64,000 bases of DNA from an uncultured Devosia sp. (GTDB lineage Bacteria; Pseudomonadota; Alphaproteobacteria; Rhizobiales; Devosiaceae): assembly GCF_963517015.1 (NCBI RefSeq), contig NZ_CAUQDV010000002.1, positions 186,001 to 250,000 on the forward strand, given 5' to 3'. The translations under genes were made by a program, and so were the position numbers. Below the pieces are notes generated by a model, which was given only the letters and a program-made list of their open reading frames with translations, was not told where the DNA came from and searched no databases. Positions 24,547 through 33,800 of this stretch are shown one piece after another (the first letter of the stretch is position 1; every line of letters starts with the position of its first letter).

Positions 24547-25869
24547 TTACTGTGCGTTGGCCGCTTCGAATTCGCGCAGGATGACGTTGCCGCGTTCGAC
24601 AGCAGAATCCAGGGCTTCCTGGCCGGTCTTGTCGCCGTTCAGCACAGCCTGCAGTTCCTCATCGAGCACGATGCGGATCTGGGGCATGTTGCCGAAGCGC
24701 AGGCCCTTGGAGTTTTCGGTCGGCGGGTTGAGGTTCACCTGGTTGATGGCGATGTCCGAACCCGGGTTGGCTTCGTAGTAACCCTGCGACTGGCTCAGCT
24801 CATAGGCAGCCGTGGTGATTGGCAGGTAGCCGGTGGCCTGGTGCCATGCAGCCTGAACTTCTGGGGTCGACAGGTAGTTCAGGAACTGGGCGGTGCCGGT
24901 GTATTCCTCGTCCGACTTGCCGGTCATGACCCAGAGGGTCGCGCCGCCGATGATCGAGTTCTGCGGAGCGCCGTCGACGTCGCCGAAGTAGGGCAGCATG
25001 CCGAAGCCAACTTCAAAGTCCTTGGCATTGGCAACGACGCCAGCGCGGCCAGCGGAAGAGCCCATGTTGATGGCGCATTCCTGGGCGTAGAACTTGGGAG
25101 CGGTATCAGCGCCGCCGGCGGGACCGCCGTAGGCGAAGTAGCCGGCATCCGACCATTCCTTGAGCTTGTCCCAGAGACGAACCTGGACTTCACCGTTGAA
25201 GGTCAGCTCGGCACCGAGGCCGCCGAAGCCGTTCTCAAGGGTCGAGAAGGGCACATTGTGGAGGGCCGAGACGTTCTCGAGGCCGACCCAGGTGGCAGCA
25301 TAGCCCATGGTGAAACCGCAGGTGGCAGCGCCAGAGTCGACGATCTTCTTGGAGAAGGCTTCGATGTCTTCCCAGGTCTTGGGTGCGACGTCGCGGTCGA
25401 GGCCGGCCTTTTCGAAGATGTCCTTGTTGTAATAGAGGATCGGGGTCGAGGAGTTGAAGGGCATGGAGAGCATGTTGCCTTCGGTGTCGGTGTAGTAACC
25501 GGTCACGACCGGGAGATAGACCGACGGGTCGAAGTTGGCGCCATGGTCGGCCATCAGCTGGTAGACCGGATAGACGGCGCCCTTGGCGGCCATCATGGTG
25601 CCGGTGCCGACTTCATAGACCTGAACGATGGTCGGCTGCTCGCCAGCGCGGAAGGCGGCGATGGTATTGACCAGGCTCTCTTCATATTCGCCACGGTAGG
25701 ACGGGACGATCTTGTATTCGCTCTGCGACGCATTGAAGTCGGCAGCGATGCCTTCAAGGCGCTCGCCGAGTTCGCCGCCCATGGAATGCCACCAGCTGAT
25801 TTCAGTCTGGGCAAAGGCGGTTGTCGAGGTCAGCGCAAGGGCCAGAGCGGCCAGGGAAAGGCGAACCAT
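24547..25869 (-). CDS. ugpB: Glycerol-3-phosphate-binding protein UgpB
   Basis: Periplasmic binding protein of 440 residues. Signal peptide MVRLSLAALALALTSTTAFA, cleaved near residue 20. The mature protein begins QTEISWWHSMGGELGERLEG, as in E. coli UgpB (ISWWHSM), and has RGEYEESLVNTIAAFRAGEQ, IVQVYEVGTGTMMAAKGAVY, SMPFNSSTPILYYNKDIFEK and GNMPQIRIVLDEELQAVLNG. It delivers sn-glycerol-3-phosphate and glycerophosphodiesters. Start preceded by GGAGAG. First gene of the ugp operon, behind a double Pho box about 90 bp upstream, so it should be induced when phosphate is short. Confidence 0.96.
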   Translation of the reverse strand: MVRLSLAALALALTSTTAFAQTEISWWHSMGGELGERLEGIAADFNASQSEYKIVPSYRGEYEESLVNTIAAFRAGEQPTIVQVYEVGTGTMMAAKGAVYPVYQLMADHGANFDPSVYLPVVTGYYTDTEGNMLSMPFNSSTPILYYNKDIFEKAGLDRDVAPKTWEDIEAFSKKIVDSGAATCGFTMGYAATWVGLENVSALHNVPFSTLENGFGGLGAELTFNGEVQVRLWDKLKEWSDAGYFAYGGPAGGADTAPKFYAQECAINMGSSAGRAGVVANAKDFEVGFGMLPYFGDVDGAPQNSIIGGATLWVMTGKSDEEYTGTAQFLNYLSTPEVQAAWHQATGYLPITTAAYELSQSQGYYEANPGSDIAINQVNLNPPTENSKGLRFGNMPQIRIVLDEELQAVLNGDKTGQEALDSAVERGNVILREFEAANAQ

Positions 25870-25959
25870 AGGGTCTCTCCTGCATGTCGGAAAATAGCGG
25901 CAGGAAAGCCCCCTACCGGCTCGCTCTCAAAGCGAACCCGGGTGCCCTAACAATGCTCA

Positions 25960-25999
25960 TTGACAGTTGGGTGACATGTTCTTGACTGTTCGATGACAG
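25960..25999 (-). promoter_or_regulatory. Double Pho box (four PhoB half-sites) upstream of ugpB
   Basis: Read on the minus strand from 25999: CTGTCAT-CGAA-CAGTCAA-GAAC-ATGTCAC-CCAA-CTGTCAA. These are four 7-bp half-sites close to the PhoB consensus CTGTCAN, each separated by exactly 4 bp (11-bp period), i.e. two adjacent Pho boxes on one DNA face. A weak -10 (TTGTTA) lies about 10 bp downstream. This makes the ugp operon a member of the phosphate-starvation regulon. Confidence 0.88.
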
Positions 26000-26083
26000 T
26001 CCCCGACCCTTCGGGAACGCGATGTCGCAGGTCTGCGTGTGGATTTCGGCTAGGGGCTTCCGGCGTCGCTCATTGCAAATGCA

Positions 26084-26115
26084 GAACCCCTCCCCGGCAA
26101 GCCGAAGAGGGGTTC
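26084..26115 (-). terminator. Hairpin terminator after the ABC exporter gene
   Basis: GAACCCCTC (26084-26092) pairs with GAGGGGTTC (26107-26115), and an inner stem CGG-CAAG-CCG adds to it. It lies about 20 bp past the stop of the 26137-27897 gene on the minus strand. The sequence after it (TGCATTTGC) is only weakly T-rich. Confidence 0.6.
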
Positions 26116-26136
26116 GACGTCGCATGGACAGGCAGA

Positions 26137-27897
26137 TCAGGTGACTGGAACTGCCTTGGCTGCAGCTGCTGCCGCGTCGGTCATATAGCTGAACTGGGCC
26201 TTGTGCAGGACGGCATAGGCACCATCCCTGGCGAGAAGATCAGCATGAGTACCCTCCTCCACGATGCCAGTCTCATCGATTACAACGATGCGGTCGGCGT
26301 TCTGGATGGTTGCCAGACGATGCGCAATCACCAGTGTCGTCCGACCCTCGGAGAGTTCGGCCAGCGAGCGCTGGATGGCGACTTCGGTGGCCGTGTCGAG
26401 CGCGGAGGTAGCTTCGTCGAGGATCAGGATCGGCGGGTTCTTGAGGAAGATGCGGGCGATAGCTACGCGCTGCTTCTGTCCGCCGGATAGCTTCACGCCG
26501 CGTTCGCCGACAACCGTATCGAGGCCTTCGGGAAGGCGCTTGATGACCGTGTCGAAACGGGCACGACGGGCAGCCTCCCAGATCGCCCCATCGCTGGCAC
26601 CGAGCTGGCCATAGGCGATATTCTCGCGGATGGTGCCGCCGAACAGGAAGACATCCTGCTGCACGATACCGATCTGGCCGCGCAACGAGGCCTGTGTCAT
26701 GTCGCGGATATCCATGCCGTCGATGGTGATCGAGCCGCTGTCCAGCTCGTAAAAGCGCGGCAGCAACGAGCAAAGCGTGGTCTTGCCGGCGCCGGACGGA
26801 CCGACCACGGCGACGGTCTCGCCAGCCGTAACGGTCAAGTTCAGCCCGTCGAGCACCTTGCGGTCCTGCTCATAGGAGAAGGCTGCATCCTTGAAGACGA
26901 TGTCGCCCTTGAGCGCCGTGACCACCTTAGCGTCCTTGCGGTCGGCAATATCGGGCTCGGTGTCGATCAGGGTGGTGAAGCGACGGAAGCCGGCAATGCC
27001 CTTGGGGTAGCTTTCGAGCACGCTGGTGATCTTGTCGACCGGGCGCATGAAGACATTGACCAGCAGGAGGAAGCTGACAAAGCCGCCATAGGTCATTTCA
27101 CCCTGCACGACGAGCCAGGAGCCGACCAGCATGACGATCAACTGTACCAGACGCGTGCTGATATAGGTGATGGTGATCGAGGCCGTCATGAAGGCATAGG
27201 CCTGCAGCTTGGTGCTGCGGTAGGCATTGTTGTTGCCGGCAAACAGCTTGGCTTCGTGCGGTTCGTTGGCAAAGGCCTTCACCACGCGGATGCCACCGAT
27301 CGAATCCTCGATGCGCGTGTTGAAGTCACCGACCTGACGGAACAGCTTGCGCCAGTTCTCGGTCATCCTGGCGCCGTAGCGGCTGACCAGCCAGGTCATG
27401 ACCGGGACGATCAGCGTGGTCAGCAGGGCCAGCTTCCAGTTGACGAAGAACATCAGGATGAAGGCGCCGATGAAGGTCATCACGGCAATGAAGACGTCTT
27501 CGGGGCCGTGATGGGCGACTTCGCCGACGTCTTCGAGGTCCTTGGTCACGTGGGTGATCAGGTGGCCGGTCTTGTTGTTGTCGAAGAAGCGGAAGCTCAG
27601 CTTCTGGAGGTGGTCGAACACCTGGCGCCGCATGTCAGTCTCGATACCGATGCCCAGCATGTGGCCGAAATAGTTGACCACCCCCATGAGCACGGCATTG
27701 AACACATAGATGCCCAGCAGGGCCGCGCCGGCGATCAGGATGAAGCCGAATTCGGAGCGCGGCAGCAATTGATCGATGAAATAGGCTACCGCCATGGGGA
27801 AGGCCAGTTCGAGCAGGCCGGCGATAACCGCGCAGCCGAAATCGAGCACAAACAGCCCCTTGTAAGGGGCGTAGTAGGAAAAGAACCGCTTTAGCAT
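26137..27897 (-). CDS. ABC exporter, fused membrane and ATPase domains (MsbA/ABCB type)
   Basis: Half-transporter of 586 residues that would work as a homodimer in the inner membrane. Six helices occupy about residues 15-310. The ATPase part has the upstream FSYEQDRKVLDGLNL, Walker A GPSGAGKTT near 365, signature LSGGQKQR near 468, Walker B ILILDEATSALD and H-loop VIAHRLATI. MsbA and multidrug exporters share this build, and the substrate cannot be told from sequence. The ATG at 27897 has no clear Shine-Dalgarno sequence, but a 103-residue gene ends 27 bp upstream, so translation may depend on it. A hairpin follows the stop. Confidence 0.9.
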   Translation of the reverse strand: MLKRFFSYYAPYKGLFVLDFGCAVIAGLLELAFPMAVAYFIDQLLPRSEFGFILIAGAALLGIYVFNAVLMGVVNYFGHMLGIGIETDMRRQVFDHLQKLSFRFFDNNKTGHLITHVTKDLEDVGEVAHHGPEDVFIAVMTFIGAFILMFFVNWKLALLTTLIVPVMTWLVSRYGARMTENWRKLFRQVGDFNTRIEDSIGGIRVVKAFANEPHEAKLFAGNNNAYRSTKLQAYAFMTASITITYISTRLVQLIVMLVGSWLVVQGEMTYGGFVSFLLLVNVFMRPVDKITSVLESYPKGIAGFRRFTTLIDTEPDIADRKDAKVVTALKGDIVFKDAAFSYEQDRKVLDGLNLTVTAGETVAVVGPSGAGKTTLCSLLPRFYELDSGSITIDGMDIRDMTQASLRGQIGIVQQDVFLFGGTIRENIAYGQLGASDGAIWEAARRARFDTVIKRLPEGLDTVVGERGVKLSGGQKQRVAIARIFLKNPPILILDEATSALDTATEVAIQRSLAELSEGRTTLVIAHRLATIQNADRIVVIDETGIVEEGTHADLLARDGAYAVLHKAQFSYMTDAAAAAAKAVPVT

Positions 27898-27924
27898 TCA
27901 GGCACTAACTTTGATGGAAGGCGT

Positions 27925-28236
27925 TCAGCCGTGACCGACAGGGGTGACGGAACGCAGGTCGAAAAAGGAGTCGTCGTCCTCGCGCGCCGCATTGGCACCA
28001 ATTGCCTGTTCAAGCGCGGCAATGTCCAGCACTTCGTTGGGCAGCCAGCCACAACCGCAACCCGCCGGGTCGAGATGGCTGTCAGCGATCTCGCGATAAA
28101 TCGAGCCGATGGCGGCCGAAAGACATTCGAGTGCTTCCAGGGGCGACAGCCGTGTCGATGCGAGTGTTCCGGCATAAGAGGCCATCATGGCAGCCCGGAC
28201 GGCGGCGAAGGTCGTATTGCGATCACTGGACGACAT
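27925..28236 (-). CDS. Small protein of unknown function upstream of the ABC exporter
   Basis: I do not recognise this 103-residue protein. It starts MSSSDRNTTFAAVRAAMMAS, is largely helical by eye (GTLASTRLSPLEALECLSAA), and contains a glycine/cysteine cluster DPAGCGCGWLPNEVLDI around residue 65 and an acidic patch AREDDDSFFDL near the end. No signal peptide or membrane helix. It has a strong ribosome binding site (AGGAG) and clean spacing, and is followed 27 bp later by the ABC exporter, which supports it being a real gene in that operon. The Cys pair could bind a metal or form a disulfide, but this is only a guess. Confidence 0.65.
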   Translation of the reverse strand: MSSSDRNTTFAAVRAAMMASYAGTLASTRLSPLEALECLSAAIGSIYREIADSHLDPAGCGCGWLPNEVLDIAALEQAIGANAAREDDDSFFDLRSVTPVGHG

Positions 28237-28303
28237 GGCGGCTCTCCTCAATGACGATGGCAGCCCAATCGCACATTAAGTAGAGTATTTCAATCATGTT
28301 ATC

Positions 28304-29050
28304 TCAGTAAGTGGTTCGCCCGCCAGATAGATCGAAGACACTGGCGGTGGTGAAACTGTTGTCGCGACTGACCAGCCAGGCGACCATGGCGGCAGCCTCA
28401 TCGACTTCGAGGAAGCGTCCGCGCGGAATGCGGACCAGCATGTAGTCGATGAATTCCTGGGTGAGCGTTTCGAGAATGCGCGTCTTGGCAGTGGCCGGGG
28501 TGATGGCATTGACCGCGATGTCGTATTTGGCCAGTTCCTTTCCCAGCGACTTGGTCAGGCCGATGACGCCAGCCTTGGCCGCAGAATAAGCGGAGAGATT
28601 GGGATTCCCCTCTTTGCCGGCGACGGACGAGATATTGACGATGCGACCGTAGTTTTGGGCCTTCATCGACGGGATGACCACCTTGTTGACATAGAAGGTG
28701 CCGTTCAGATTGATCTCGACCACCCGGCGCCATTCGTCGGGATCATAGTCTTCCAGACTGTCATTCTTGCCGGCGACGCCCGCCGAATTGACCAGGATCG
28801 ACACCGGACCGATCTCCACCTCGACCTCCGCGTGGACGCGCTGCAGGCCTGCTAGGTCGGTGATGTCCACCTGCCTGCTGCTGGCCTTGTCGCCAAGATT
28901 GCTCACCGCGAGCTGCAGCGCCTCGGCATTCACGTCCCAGAGACTGACGTTGGCACCGGATGCGATCAGGCGCTGCGCGATGGCAAAGCCAATGCCCTGT
29001 GCGCCGCCAGTGACGACTGCGGTCTGGCCGTTCAAATCGATGGAATTCAT
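28304..29050 (-). CDS. SDR-family NAD(P)-dependent oxidoreductase
   Basis: Classical short-chain dehydrogenase/reductase of 248 residues. The cofactor loop is VVTGGAQGIG (Gly15, Gly19, Gly21); NSAG lies at 88-91; the catalytic tetrad is Asn114, Ser142, Tyr155 and Lys159 in NPNLSAYSAAKAGVIG. The length and the loop fit FabG-like enzymes and sugar-alcohol dehydrogenases; the substrate is not deducible. An Asp after the second strand (LWDVN) suggests NAD(H) over NADP(H). AGGA precedes the ATG. It is upstream of, and on the same strand as, the small gene and ABC exporter, and divergent from the gbsR-RND operon. Confidence 0.92.
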   Translation of the reverse strand: MNSIDLNGQTAVVTGGAQGIGFAIAQRLIASGANVSLWDVNAEALQLAVSNLGDKASSRQVDITDLAGLQRVHAEVEVEIGPVSILVNSAGVAGKNDSLEDYDPDEWRRVVEINLNGTFYVNKVVIPSMKAQNYGRIVNISSVAGKEGNPNLSAYSAAKAGVIGLTKSLGKELAKYDIAVNAITPATAKTRILETLTQEFIDYMLVRIPRGRFLEVDEAAAMVAWLVSRDNSFTTASVFDLSGGRTTY

Positions 29051-29176
29051 GTCCCGTTTATCCTCGCTCCCAACTAAGGCGTACCGCCGGGAACCAGACT
29101 TGTCGACCGTCGGTTTAGAGAAACTGACGGCTTGCCATTGAGCAAACTACGGCCGCCCATCGATATTTTTCCCGGG

Positions 29177-29212
29177 TTTACTTCATCCTGTTCGTTCAGT
29201 ATGTACTGAACG
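29177..29212 (+). promoter_or_regulatory. Promoter and perfect palindromic operator of the RND operon
   Basis: CGTTCAGTATGTACTGAACG (29193-29212) is a perfect 20-bp palindrome ending 17 bp before the regulator's start codon. TTTACT (29177-29182) and TATGTA (29200-29205), 17 bp apart, are a possible though weak -35/-10 pair; the -10 lies inside the palindrome, so binding would repress. The natural ligand is the GbsR/MarR protein encoded next to it. It may also affect the divergent SDR gene. Confidence 0.72.
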
Positions 29213-29229
29213 CTTGAAAGGATGGTGGC

Positions 29230-29697
29230 ATGTCGGCGACCGAGCGTTTCGTTGAGGAATTTGGCCTGATCTCGCAGGAGGGCGGGGATTCGCGCATTTC
29301 CGGGCGGATCATCGGGCTGTTGATCGTTGAAGGCCGTGAACTGAGCCTGCATCAGATCAGTGACCGCCTCAAGGTCAGCCGGGCCAGCGTCAGCACCAAC
29401 GCCAGGACGCTCGCCAGACGCGGTGCCATCATTCTCACCACCCATGCCGGCGATCGGCAGGACTACTACCAGATCGCCAATCTCCGAGACTTCGACATGC
29501 TCGGCGAGCTGTCGAAACGTTTCAAGCGTCATGCCAAGACCATAGAGTCATGCGTTGTTGGAATGCGTTCAGAAGACTCACCCGCTGCCGACCGGGCCGC
29601 TGACATGCAGCGTTTTTTCGAGAAGTCGGCCGAAATTCTAGAACATTGGGCGACATCGCTTCGGGAAGACGAAGCGACGCGAAAGGACACTAAATGA
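29230..29697 (+). CDS. GbsR/MarR-family transcriptional regulator
   Basis: A 155-residue winged-helix protein. N-terminal ERFVEEFGLISQEGGDSRIS and GRIIGLLIVEGRELSLHQIS are typical of the GbsR branch. Recognition helix is DRLKVSRASVSTNARTLARR. A C-terminal helical region (about 105-150) would form the dimer. AGGA precedes the ATG. The stop overlaps the next gene (ATGA at 29694), so it is the first gene of an operon with an RND efflux pump. Likely an autorepressor released by a pump substrate or by osmotic or membrane stress; the signal is unknown. Confidence 0.9.
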   Translation: MSATERFVEEFGLISQEGGDSRISGRIIGLLIVEGRELSLHQISDRLKVSRASVSTNARTLARRGAIILTTHAGDRQDYYQIANLRDFDMLGELSKRFKRHAKTIESCVVGMRSEDSPAADRAADMQRFFEKSAEILEHWATSLREDEATRKDTK

Positions 29698-30893
29698 GCG
29701 CTGCACACGAAAAGCCGGAATGGGCGCAGAGCCGGCACGAGAAGCGCAACGCGGAACGCGTCGCACAAGGCTTGAAGCCCAAGCGCCGTATCGGACCGTG
29801 GATCGTCCTGGGCGTGATCGCCGTCGCGATCGTGGCGTTTATTTTCCTGCGCCCGGCTCCAGCCCCGGTTGAAGAGGCACCAGCCGAGCAGGCAGCGGTG
29901 GTTCGCCAGTTGCGCCAGTCGGAAACCTCCACGATCGAGCCGACGGTCCTGCGCGAAACGGTCAAGGTTACCGGCACGCTTAACCCTGCGCAGCGCTCAG
30001 ACGTGGCTTCGCAAGCCTCTGGCCGTGTGATTGCCGTCATGGTGCGCCCGGGCGATACCGTTGCAGAAGGCGCTGTCCTCGCCCAGATCGATCGCGAGCA
30101 GCTCGAATTGCAGCTCAAGCAGCAGCGCGCCAATGCCAATGCGACGCGAGCACAGTTGCAGTCCTCCGAACAGCAGCTTGAGCGAACTGAACAGCTTGCC
30201 ATTCAAGGCAATGCCAGCCCGTCGGCGCTCGATCAGGCGCGTTCCGCGACGGCCGCCCTGGTAGCGCAGGTCGATGCACTGGATAGTGCCGTCGCCACGG
30301 CCGAGCTTGCTCTCGAAAACGCAACAGTCAAATCGCCACTGAGCGGAATCATCTCGTCGCGCTCGGTGGAGCCTGGCCAGACCATTCAGGCCGGCACGGC
30401 TCTTTTCACCATTGTCAATCTCGACCAGATGGAATTTGAGGCTGCTGCATCCGCCAATTCCAGCGCGCAGGTAACCTCGGGGCAGAATGCGACCGTCAGC
30501 GTCACCGGCCTCGGTGGCCAGGAGTTCCCCGGCGTGGTTTCCCGCGTCAACCCGGTCGCGGTCAGCGGCACCCGCACTGTTCCGATCTATATCGACCTCG
30601 ACAACGAGGGCGGTGTTCTGCGCGGCGGCATGTTTGCTACCGGCTTCATCACCGTGGTCGAGCAGGACAATGCCCTGGCTATTGCGGCCTCGGCACTGCG
30701 CGACGATGCGGAAGGCTCCTATGTGCTCAAGCTCGAGGGCGAGACCCTTGTCCGCCAGCCGGTGGATATCGTGCGCGAATGGAACCGCGGCAGCCAGATC
30801 GAAGTCACCGGCCTGACTGAAGGCGATGTCATCGTCTCAGCACCGCTGGCCGATCTGCAGCCGGATGAAGCCTTCACGCTGGTGGAAGGATAA
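29694..30893 (+). CDS. RND efflux periplasmic adaptor (HlyD/MFP family)
   Basis: A 399-residue membrane fusion protein. A basic N-terminal tail is followed by one membrane anchor (RIGPWIVLGVIAVAIVAFIF, about 35-55). The lipoyl half-motif is SGRVIAVMVRPGDTVAEGAV, then a coiled coil about 125-205 (LQLKQQRANANATRAQLQSS) and the second half-motif TVKSPLSGIISSRSVEPGQT. It would link the pump at 30897 to an outer-membrane channel. It overlaps gbsR by 4 nt. No outer-membrane factor gene is near, so the channel must be encoded elsewhere. Confidence 0.93.
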   Translation: MSAAHEKPEWAQSRHEKRNAERVAQGLKPKRRIGPWIVLGVIAVAIVAFIFLRPAPAPVEEAPAEQAAVVRQLRQSETSTIEPTVLRETVKVTGTLNPAQRSDVASQASGRVIAVMVRPGDTVAEGAVLAQIDREQLELQLKQQRANANATRAQLQSSEQQLERTEQLAIQGNASPSALDQARSATAALVAQVDALDSAVATAELALENATVKSPLSGIISSRSVEPGQTIQAGTALFTIVNLDQMEFEAAASANSSAQVTSGQNATVSVTGLGGQEFPGVVSRVNPVAVSGTRTVPIYIDLDNEGGVLRGGMFATGFITVVEQDNALAIAASALRDDAEGSYVLKLEGETLVRQPVDIVREWNRGSQIEVTGLTEGDVIVSAPLADLQPDEAFTLVEG

Positions 30894-30896
30894 GAG

Positions 30897-33800
30897 ATGT
30901 TTCTGACCCGCATCAGCGTCAATCATCCCGTGTTCGCGACCATGATCATGGTCGCCATCATGGTGTTCGGCGTCTATTCCTACCAGCGCCTGCCGATCGA
31001 ACAATTGCCCGACGTGGACTTCCCGGTCGTGGCCGTGGTGGTCAGCTATCCCGGCGCCTCGCCTGAAGCGGTGGAAGCCGACGTGGTCGAACCGCTCGAA
31101 GACGCGGTCAACACTATTGCCGGCCTTGATACCGTCCAGTCCACGGCCCAGTCAGGCCAGGCCATGGTCCTGATGATCTTTGACCTCGAGTCGAGCTCGC
31201 AGGAAAAGCTTCAGGAAGTGCGCGACAAGATCGATCCGGTCCGCGCCGACCTGCCCGACGGCGCCAATGATCCACTGATCCTGCGCTTCGACCCAAGCGA
31301 TCTGCCGCTGCTGTCGCTTGCCGTCAGTTCAAGCACGCTTTCGACGCGCGACCTTACGGCACTGACCGAAGACGTCATCGCCACCCGCATCTCCAACATC
31401 GATGGCGTGGGTAGTGCTTCGGTGGTCGGTGGCGTACCACGCCAGCTCAATATCCAGATCGATCCCGATCGTCTGGCTGCCTTCAATATCAGCCCCAATG
31501 CCGTGGTTCAGGCGCTTCAGGCCGCCAATCGCGATCTTGCGGCCGGCTCGATTACCCAGGACAGCATCGTGCAGTCCATCCAGGTGCTTGGCCGGTTGGA
31601 AGACCAGCAGGACTTTTATGACGTGACGGTCGGCAACCAGGGTGGACAGCCGGTCACCCTGCGCGATGTGGCAACCATCGAAGACGGTACGGGCGAAGCT
31701 GACAGCCTTGCCATCTTGAACGGCGAGCCCGCGCTGGCTATCGACATTCTCAAGACCCAGGGCGCCAACACGGTCGGCGTTGCTGAAGAAATCCGCCACA
31801 CCATCGCTGAGCTGATGGCCAGTGAGCTGCCCGAAGGCGTGGAGATCGAAGTCGTCGTCGACAATGCCGAGCCGGTCGAGAATTCGTTCCACGCCGTGCA
31901 GAACATGCTGATCGAAGGCGCCCTGCTCGCGGTCGTCATCGTCTTCCTGTTCCTCAACTCCTGGCGTTCGACCATCATCACGGGCCTGACCCTGCCGATC
32001 TCGATCATCGGCACGATGATTGCCCTCAACGTAATGGGCTTCACGCTCAACATGATGACCCTGCTGGCGTTGTCGCTGGCTGTCGGCATCCTGATCGACG
32101 ACGCCATCGTGGTGCGCGAAAACATCACGCGCCACCTGCACATGGGCAAGTCCCACCGTCAGGCCGCCTTTGACGGCACCAATGAAATCGGACTGGCCGT
32201 GCTTGCCACGACCTTCTCGATCGTTGCCGTGTTTCTGCCGGTGGCCTTCATGGACGGCATCATGGGCCGTTTCTTCCTGCAGTTCGGCGTCACCGTTTCG
32301 GTGGCGGTGTTGATCTCGCTGTTTGTGGCCTTCACGCTCGACCCGATGATGTCGAGTGTCTGGTATGATCCGGCCGCCAATCCCAATGCCAAACGCGGTC
32401 CGATCGGCAGGGCGGTGCAGCAGTTCGATCGCCTGTTCGAATGGATCACCAACGGCTATCGCCGCGTGATCCACTGGGCCCTCAAATGGCGCAAGACGGT
32501 GCTGTTCATCGCCTTCCTGTCCTTCATCGGCAGCTTCATGCTGTTCCCGCGGGTTGGCGTCGAGTTCATCCCGGTGACGGACAACGGCATCTTCACCGTC
32601 ACGGTTGAAACGCCAGCCGGCTCGACCAAGGAAGCAACCGCGGCCAAGCTGCGCCAGGCCGAAAGCATTATCCAGCAGCATCCGGAAGTGGAGCGCACCT
32701 ATTCCACCGTTGCCGGTGGGCTTGCAGCTTCCGGCTCCAACAGCGGCACGATGACCGTGACCATGGTGGACAAGGCGGAGCGTGACATCACGCCCGAAGA
32801 CTTCATGCCGAGCATTCGTCGCGAACTCGAAGCCATTCCCGGCGCGACCTTCCAAATTTCGGCGGCCTCCGGCATGGGCGGCAGTTCGGCTCCTGTCTCG
32901 GTCACCATTTATGGCGACAGTTTCACCGTGCTGCAGCGGCTTTCGGACAATCTCGAAGCCGAGCTTGGCAAGATCGACGGATTGATCGACATCACCTCGA
33001 GTCTCGACGAGGCGCAGCCGGTGGTGGGCATCCGGGTCAATCGCGACCTTGCGGATAATCTGGGTGTCTCCATGGCCCAGATCGCCGCGACGCTTGGCCC
33101 GTTGATCACCGGCGAGGAAGTTGCCGACTGGACCGCCCAGAATGGCCAGGTCTATTCGGTCATGGTTCGCCTGCCGGAAAGCCTGCGCAATGACGTGGAT
33201 GCCATTGGCAATCTGCCGATCGCACAGTCAGGCGCTACCGGATCGAGCGAGATGATCACGCTCAGCCAGGTGGCCGAAGTTGTCGAAAGCACCGGACCGG
33301 CCACGATCAACCGGACGGACCTGCAGCGTGGTGTCACCATCGAGGCCTATCTCGAAGGCGTCGAACTGGGCACCGTCACCCCGCAATTGCAGCAGATCGT
33401 CGACGGCCTCTCCCTGCCGACCGGCTATCGTACGTCGTTTGGTGGTGACGTCGAGCAGATCAACGACACGATGGGCGCGGTCGGCTCGGCCCTGCTGCTG
33501 GCGGTGATCTTCATCTACCTCGTGCTGGCTTCGCAGTTCGGCAGCTTCCTGCAGCCGATCGCCATCATGGGCTCCCTGCCCCTCGCTCTGATCGGCGTGA
33601 TGGTGGGCCTTCTGGTGGGTGGATCGACGCTCAACATGTTCTCGGCCATTGGCTTCATCATGTTGATGGGCCTCGTGGTGAAAAACGCCATCCTGCTCGT
33701 CGACAATGCCAATCAGCATGTCAGGGAAGGCTGGAACCTCTATGAGGCTCTTGTCGAAGCTGGCGCGACGCGTTTCCGCCCGATCATCATGACGACGCTC

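Noticed and set aside
31329..32855. Minus-strand frame of 508 codons inside the RND pump gene
   Set aside because: Shadow frame with His/Gln/Asp-rich composition and no supporting signals.
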